Source: Streptomyces sp. NRRL S-337 (GTDB lineage Bacteria > Actinomycetota > Actinomycetes > Streptomycetales > Streptomycetaceae). From it: a DNA stretch of 26,449 bases. Position 1 is the first letter of the stretch. Each line of letters starts with the position of its first letter. Positions 23,527-26,449 of the stretch are shown here, one piece after another. The DNA lies in NCBI RefSeq assembly GCF_000720175.1, contig NZ_JOIX01000095.1, positions 1 to 26,449 on the forward strand, read 5' to 3'. Position numbers and translations under genes: made by a program. Below the pieces are notes generated by a model that was given only the letters and a program-made list of their open reading frames with translations, did not search any database and was not told where the DNA came from.

Positions 23527-24062
23527 CTTCTCCCGCGTCCCCCCTCGTCGGCATCGTCATGGGCTCCGACTCCGACTGGCCCGTCATGGAGGCCGCCGCC
23601 CAGGCCCTCGCCGAGTTCGAGGTGTCCCACGAGGTCGACGTCGTCTCGGCCCACCGGATGCCCCGCGAAATGATCACGTACGGCGAGGACGCGGCGGACC
23701 GCGGCCTGAAGGTGATCATCGCCGGCGCGGGCGGCGCGGCCCACCTCCCCGGGATGCTCGCCTCGGTCACCCCGCTGCCCGTCATCGGCGTCCCCGTACC
23801 GCTCAAGTACCTCGACGGCATGGACTCCCTGCTGTCCATCGTGCAGATGCCCGCCGGTGTGCCGGTCGCCACCGTCTCCGTCGGCGGGGCCCGCAACGCC
23901 GGACTGCTCGCCGTCCGGATGCTCGCCGCGCACGACCCCGAACTCCTCGGCCGGATGCGGGAGTTCCAGCAGGAGCTGAACGAACAGGCCACCGAGAAGG
24001 GCCGCCGGCTGCGCAACAAGGTCGCCACCCCCGGCGGGTTCGGGTTCGGGGGCGCCAAGTGA
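23523..24062 (+). CDS. purE: N5-carboxyaminoimidazole ribonucleotide mutase
   Basis: PurE rearranges N5-CAIR to 4-carboxyaminoimidazole ribonucleotide, the step after PurK. The 179-residue class I enzyme shows GSDSDWPVM (14-22), the catalytic SAHRMP (H44), [30 protein letters not shown] and [11 protein letters not shown] 20-residue C-terminal tail rich in Arg, Gly and Phe follows. It is translationally coupled to purK by ATGA and to the dipeptidase gene by GTGA. PurK and PurE work together without channelling of the unstable N5-CAIR being proven. Confidence 0.98.
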   Translation: MTSPASPLVGIVMGSDSDWPVMEAAAQALAEFEVSHEVDVVSAHRMPREMITYGEDAADRGLKVIIAGAGGAAHLPGMLASVTPLPVIGVPVPLKYLDGMDSLLSIVQMPAGVPVATVSVGGARNAGLLAVRMLAAHDPELLGRMREFQQELNEQATEKGRRLRNKVATPGGFGFGGAK

Positions 24063-24096
24063 GCAGCTCCCGGGACACCGCCCGGGAGCTGCTCAC
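24059..24096 (+). promoter_or_regulatory. Perfect 16-bp hairpin covering the dipeptidase start codon
   Basis: The 16 bases from the GTG start (24059-24074, ending CTCCCGGG) are exactly complementary to 24081-24096, with the 6-nt loop ACACCG. The stem hides both the purE stop and the dipeptidase start. In mRNA it would block initiation unless ribosomes leaving purE open it. It could also pause or end transcription. Confidence 0.75.
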
Positions 24097-25246
24097 CCGC
24101 TGGCCCGTCGTCGACGGCCACAACGACCTGCCCTGGGCGCTGCGCGAGCAGGTCCGCTACGACCTCGACCGGCGCGACATCGCCACCGACCAGTCCGCCA
24201 CCCTGCACACCGACCTGCCGCGGTTGCGGGCCGGCGGCGTCGGCGCGCAGTTCTGGTCGGTCTACGTACGCGCCGACTACGCGGGCGACACCGCGGTCAG
24301 CGCCACCCTCGAACAGATCGACGCGGTACGGCAATTGGTCGCCCGCTACCCCGACGCGCTGCGTCTGGCGCACACCGCCGACGACATCGAGGCGGCCCGC
24401 GCCGAGGGCCGGATCGCGTCCCTGATGGGCGCCGAGGGCGGCCACTCCATCAACAACTCGCTCGCCACCCTGCGCACCCTGCACCAGCTGGGCGTGCGCT
24501 ATATGACCCTCACCCACAACGACACCATCGACTGGGCGGACTCGGCGACCGACGAGCCGCGCCACAACGGCCTGTCCGCCTTCGGTGAGGAGGTCGTCCG
24601 GGAGATGAACCGCTGCGGGATGCTGGTCGACCTCTCGCACGTCTCCGCGGACACCATGCGCGACGCCCTGCGGGTCAGCACCGCGCCGGTGATCTTCTCG
24701 CACTCCTCCGCACGGGCCGTCTGCGACCACCCGCGCAACGTCCCCGACGACGTGCTGGCCCAGCTGCCCGCCAACGGCGGCATCGCGATGGCCACCTTCG
24801 TCCCGAAGTTCGTGCTGCCCGAGGCGGTGGAGTGGACCCGGCGGGCCGACGAGAACATGCGCGCCCACGGCCTGCACCACCTCGACACCACGGAGGAGGG
24901 CATGGCCGTCCACCGGGCCTTCGAGGCCGCCGACCCGCGGCCGAGGGCCACCGCGGCGACCGTCGCCGACCACCTCGACCACATGCGCGAGGTCGCCGGC
25001 GTCGACCACATCGGCCTCGGCGGCGACTTCGACGGCACCGCCTTCACCCCCGACGACCTGGCGGACGTCGCGGGCTACCCGAACCTGATCGCCGAACTGC
25101 TGGACCGCAACTGGTCCGAGGCCGACCTGGCCAAGCTGACCTGGCAGAACGCGGTCCGCACGCTGCGCGCGGCGGAAGACGTGGCGCGCGCCGAGCGGCA
25201 GCGGCGCGGCCCGTCCCACGCGACGATCGAGCAACTGGACGGCTGA
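24059..25246 (+). CDS. M19-family (renal-type) dipeptidase
   Basis: This 395-residue binuclear zinc peptidase of the amidohydrolase superfamily cleaves dipeptides, often with a D-residue at the C-terminal side. Metal ligands are H21 and D23 (VDGHNDLP), the bridging E126 (MGAEGGHS), H194 (DLSHVS) and H215 (FSHSSARAV), with the catalytic D323 in [18 protein letters not shown] is the substrate loop. There is no signal peptide, so it is cytoplasmic, unlike the mammalian membrane enzyme. By position it matches the S. coelicolor M19 dipeptidase encoded beside purE, which I recall as SCO3058. The GTG start overlaps the purE stop and lies in a perfect hairpin. No ribosome-binding site other than the purE 3' end is seen. 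Confidence 0.96.
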   Translation: MSSSRDTARELLTRWPVVDGHNDLPWALREQVRYDLDRRDIATDQSATLHTDLPRLRAGGVGAQFWSVYVRADYAGDTAVSATLEQIDAVRQLVARYPDALRLAHTADDIEAARAEGRIASLMGAEGGHSINNSLATLRTLHQLGVRYMTLTHNDTIDWADSATDEPRHNGLSAFGEEVVREMNRCGMLVDLSHVSADTMRDALRVSTAPVIFSHSSARAVCDHPRNVPDDVLAQLPANGGIAMATFVPKFVLPEAVEWTRRADENMRAHGLHHLDTTEEGMAVHRAFEAADPRPRATAATVADHLDHMREVAGVDHIGLGGDFDGTAFTPDDLADVAGYPNLIAELLDRNWSEADLAKLTWQNAVRTLRAAEDVARAERQRRGPSHATIEQLDG

Positions 25247-25255
25247 TCGCGGCCG

Positions 25256-25624
25256 TTACTTGAGGCAGAGGCAGAAGGGGTGCCCGGCGGGGTCGAGATA
25301 GACCCGGAAGTCGCGCACCCCTTCGTCGTGCTGCACGAGCTTCGCGCCCAGCTCGACGACCTTGCGCTCGGCCTCGTCGATGTCCGCCCGGGCCACGTCG
25401 AAGTCCAGGTGCAGTTGCTGCGGCACGTCCTGGCCCGGCCACTGCGGCGGCCGGTAGCCGCTCTCCACCCGCTGGAAGGCCAGCGTCCGGCCGTTGGGCC
25501 CGGCGACCTCGATCCAGTCGTCCTCGTCGCCCCGCGTCACCCGCCAGCCGAGCATCTGCGCGTAGAACTCCGCGAGCGCGGTGTGGTCGGGACAGTCCAG
25601 CACGGTGACACCGAGCGTGATCAT
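25256..25624 (-). CDS. VOC-fold (glyoxalase/dioxygenase superfamily) protein
   Basis: This 122-residue protein has a single VOC module pair. VTVLDCPDHTALAEFYAQMLGW is the first beta-alpha-beta unit, LHLDFDVARADIDEAERKVVELGAKLV the second, and FRVYLDPAGHPFCLCL closes the metal pocket. It resembles the Glyoxalase_6 group, often annotated as bleomycin-resistance-like. His and Glu residues suitable for metal binding are present, but the substrate cannot be told. I chose the ATG at 25624, not the outer one at 25648, because GGAGG lies 7 bp upstream. It converges on the dipeptidase gene with only 9 bp between stops and is divergent from the CGNR regulator, sharing GGTAAC motifs. Confidence 0.9.
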   Translation of the reverse strand: MITLGVTVLDCPDHTALAEFYAQMLGWRVTRGDEDDWIEVAGPNGRTLAFQRVESGYRPPQWPGQDVPQQLHLDFDVARADIDEAERKVVELGAKLVQHDEGVRDFRVYLDPAGHPFCLCLK

Positions 25625-25627
25625 GGC

Positions 25628-25690
25628 GTTACCTCCATACGCGTCCAACCGGTAACTTCGTTACTGCATGATGGCAGCTATCGGTAACAT
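25628..25690. promoter_or_regulatory. GGTAAC motifs and -10 element in the VOC/CGNR spacer
   Basis: GTTACC (25628-25633), GGTAAC (25651-25656) and GGTAAC (25683-25688) occur in a 72-bp spacer. The middle one is part of the perfect inverted repeat GTAAC-TTC-GTTAC (25652-25664). TAACAT (25685-25690), which overlaps the last copy, ends 6 bp before the GTG of the CGNR gene and would drive a leaderless message. Confidence 0.5.
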
Positions 25691-25696
25691 TGCAAG

Positions 25697-26242
25697 GTGG
25701 CATCCCGAACGGCCCCGGACTCCCTGCTCCTCGTGCAGGACCTGGTCAACACCCTCGACATCGAGACCGGCGCGGACACGCTGTGCGCCGACGGCGGCTC
25801 CCGCGCCTTCCTGCGCGACCACGGGTTCCCGGAACTCGCCCTGGAAAACGACGAGTTGACCACCCTCCAGCAGCTACGAGAAGCACTGCGCACCGCCTGC
25901 CTGGCCCACACCACGGGCGCCCCGCTCCCCACCCCGGCGGCTCGGACGCTGAACCGGCTGCTGGCCGAAGCGCCCCTGGTACTGGTCGTGGCCGAAGACG
26001 GCCGCCCCGCGCTCCGCCCCGCCGACGGCCTCCGAGGCGCCGCCCACCTCACCGCCCACATCGCCGCCGCGGTGGCGACCGCGGTCGCCGACGGCACCTG
26101 GACCCGGCTCAAGGCCTGCGAGGCCCATGACTGCCGCTGGGCCTTCTACGACCGCAGCCCGGCCGCCCGCGGGCGCTGGTGCGACATGGCGGTCTGCGGG
26201 AGCCGGGCGAAGATGCGCACGTATCGCGCGAAGCGCGCGTAG
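25697..26242 (+). CDS. CGNR zinc-finger (ABATE domain) putative regulator
   Basis: This 181-residue protein has an N-terminal ABATE-type helical domain (about 8-125), opening with LLLVQDLVNTLDIETGADTL. The C-terminal CGNR zinc finger shows C141 and C146 (ACEAHDCRWAFYDRSPA), then C162 and C167 with the motif RGRWCDMAVCGSRAKMRTYRAK. The CGN is CGS here. CGNR proteins are thought to be DNA-binding stress-response regulators. The divergent VOC gene and the repeated GGTAAC sites suggest a local target and autoregulation. The GTG start lacks a ribosome-binding site. The stop codon is 4 bp from the end of repeat copy B. Confidence 0.9.
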   Translation: MASRTAPDSLLLVQDLVNTLDIETGADTLCADGGSRAFLRDHGFPELALENDELTTLQQLREALRTACLAHTTGAPLPTPAARTLNRLLAEAPLVLVVAEDGRPALRPADGLRGAAHLTAHIAAAVATAVADGTWTRLKACEAHDCRWAFYDRSPAARGRWCDMAVCGSRAKMRTYRAKRA

Positions 26243-26246
26243 CGGT

Positions 26247-26449
26247 GCCTCCCACGTAGTTGGCCGTCCCGCCGCGGGGGTTGCTCGCCGTTGCGCTTTG
26301 CGGCGCCGCGTACGTAGTTGTCTGTCCCGCCGCGGTTGTTGTTCGCCGTGGCGCCTGCGGCGGGCTGGGTGGGTGTTGGGTGCGGTGACGGGCCTGCGGG
26401 GCCGGTGTTTGGGACTGCTGTCGCTTTACGTCCCAAACACCGGCCCCTC
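26247..26449 (-). repeat. Structured tandem-repeat element, copy B (inverted)
   Basis: Read on the minus strand from the right edge, this repeats the layout of copy A: a hairpin (26447-26398), a closely similar linker including CCGTCACCGCACCCA and CCCAGCCCGCCGCAGGCG, and two tandem units. The unit core CGCGGCGGGAC occurs twice, 58 bp apart. Sequence identity outside the hairpin arms is high by eye. The element ends 4 bp from the stop codon of the CGNR gene, with the hairpin on the far side. This is the same position and orientation relative to a gene end as in copy A. The 58-bp period shifts any reading frame between units, which argues against a protein product. Confidence 0.85.
26398..26447 (-). 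other. Conserved-loop hairpin of copy B
   Basis: GGGGCCGGTGTTTGGGAC (26398-26415) pairs perfectly with 26430-26447 (18 bp). The 14-nt loop (26416-26429) is the exact reverse complement of the copy A loop. Compared with copy A, the loop and the four closing pairs are identical. Seven of the 12 stem pairs visible in both copies differ, and all are still complementary. Confidence 0.92.

Overview
This window is chromosomal DNA from a high-GC actinomycete, almost certainly a Streptomyces. Codon third positions are nearly all G or C, and GTG starts and 4-bp stop/start overlaps are frequent. There is a SigB-type sigma factor with partner-switching genes, a sortase-type surface operon, and several promoters placed for leaderless transcripts. 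From memory, the gene order (hutU, M20 amidase, hutF, hutI, sigI, its partner-switch genes, peptide transporter, two-component pair, gtrA, purK, purE, M19 dipeptidase) resembles the S. coelicolor SCO3058-SCO3073 neighbourhood. I could not check this by search.

Layout. (1) 1-258: a structured repeat element (copy A). (2) 264-1586, minus: a fold-type III PLP decarboxylase-like enzyme. (3) 1729-4596, minus: a tightly coupled operon of a small membrane protein, a winged-helix regulator, an ABC ATPase and an ABC-2 permease. Two operator-like inverted repeats lie upstream. (4) 4814-10261, plus: a histidine-degradation operon (hutU, M20 amidohydrolase, hutF, hutI) that ends at a strong bidirectional terminator. 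(5) 10383-12628: a SigI-like sigma factor (minus), divergent from an anti-anti-sigma factor and an anti-sigma kinase (plus). (6) 12861-17058, plus: a three-gene cell-surface operon. It encodes an LPQTG protein, a multi-pass protein that joins a DUF916-like ectodomain to a neocarzinostatin-like ectodomain, and an LAHTG protein carrying two copies of the domain found once in the first protein. (7) 17140-18645, minus: a POT-family peptide transporter with a long, hairpin-bearing upstream region. (8) 19154-21088, plus: a response regulator and histidine kinase. (9) 21112-22161, minus: a GtrA-family protein and a membrane-anchored chagasin-like protein. (10) 22339-25246, plus: purK, purE and an M19 dipeptidase, all overlapping by 4 bp. 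(11) 25256-26242: a VOC-fold protein divergent from a CGNR zinc-finger regulator. (12) 26247-26449: copy B of the structured repeat, in inverted orientation.

How it works together: the hut genes convert urocanate to glutamate, probably through N-formylglutamate, with an M20 enzyme in the place of the usual deformylase. The sigma locus is a partner-switching module. The surface operon most likely displays beta-sandwich proteins on the envelope. The pur genes supply the carboxylation step of purine synthesis.

The most unusual signal is the pair of inverted elements at the two edges. Each has a hairpin with an identical 14-nt loop. Seven of the 12 stem pairs visible in both copies differ, yet every pair is still complementary. 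The hairpin is followed by about 60-nt tandem units that run up to within a few bases of a neighbouring gene's stop codon.
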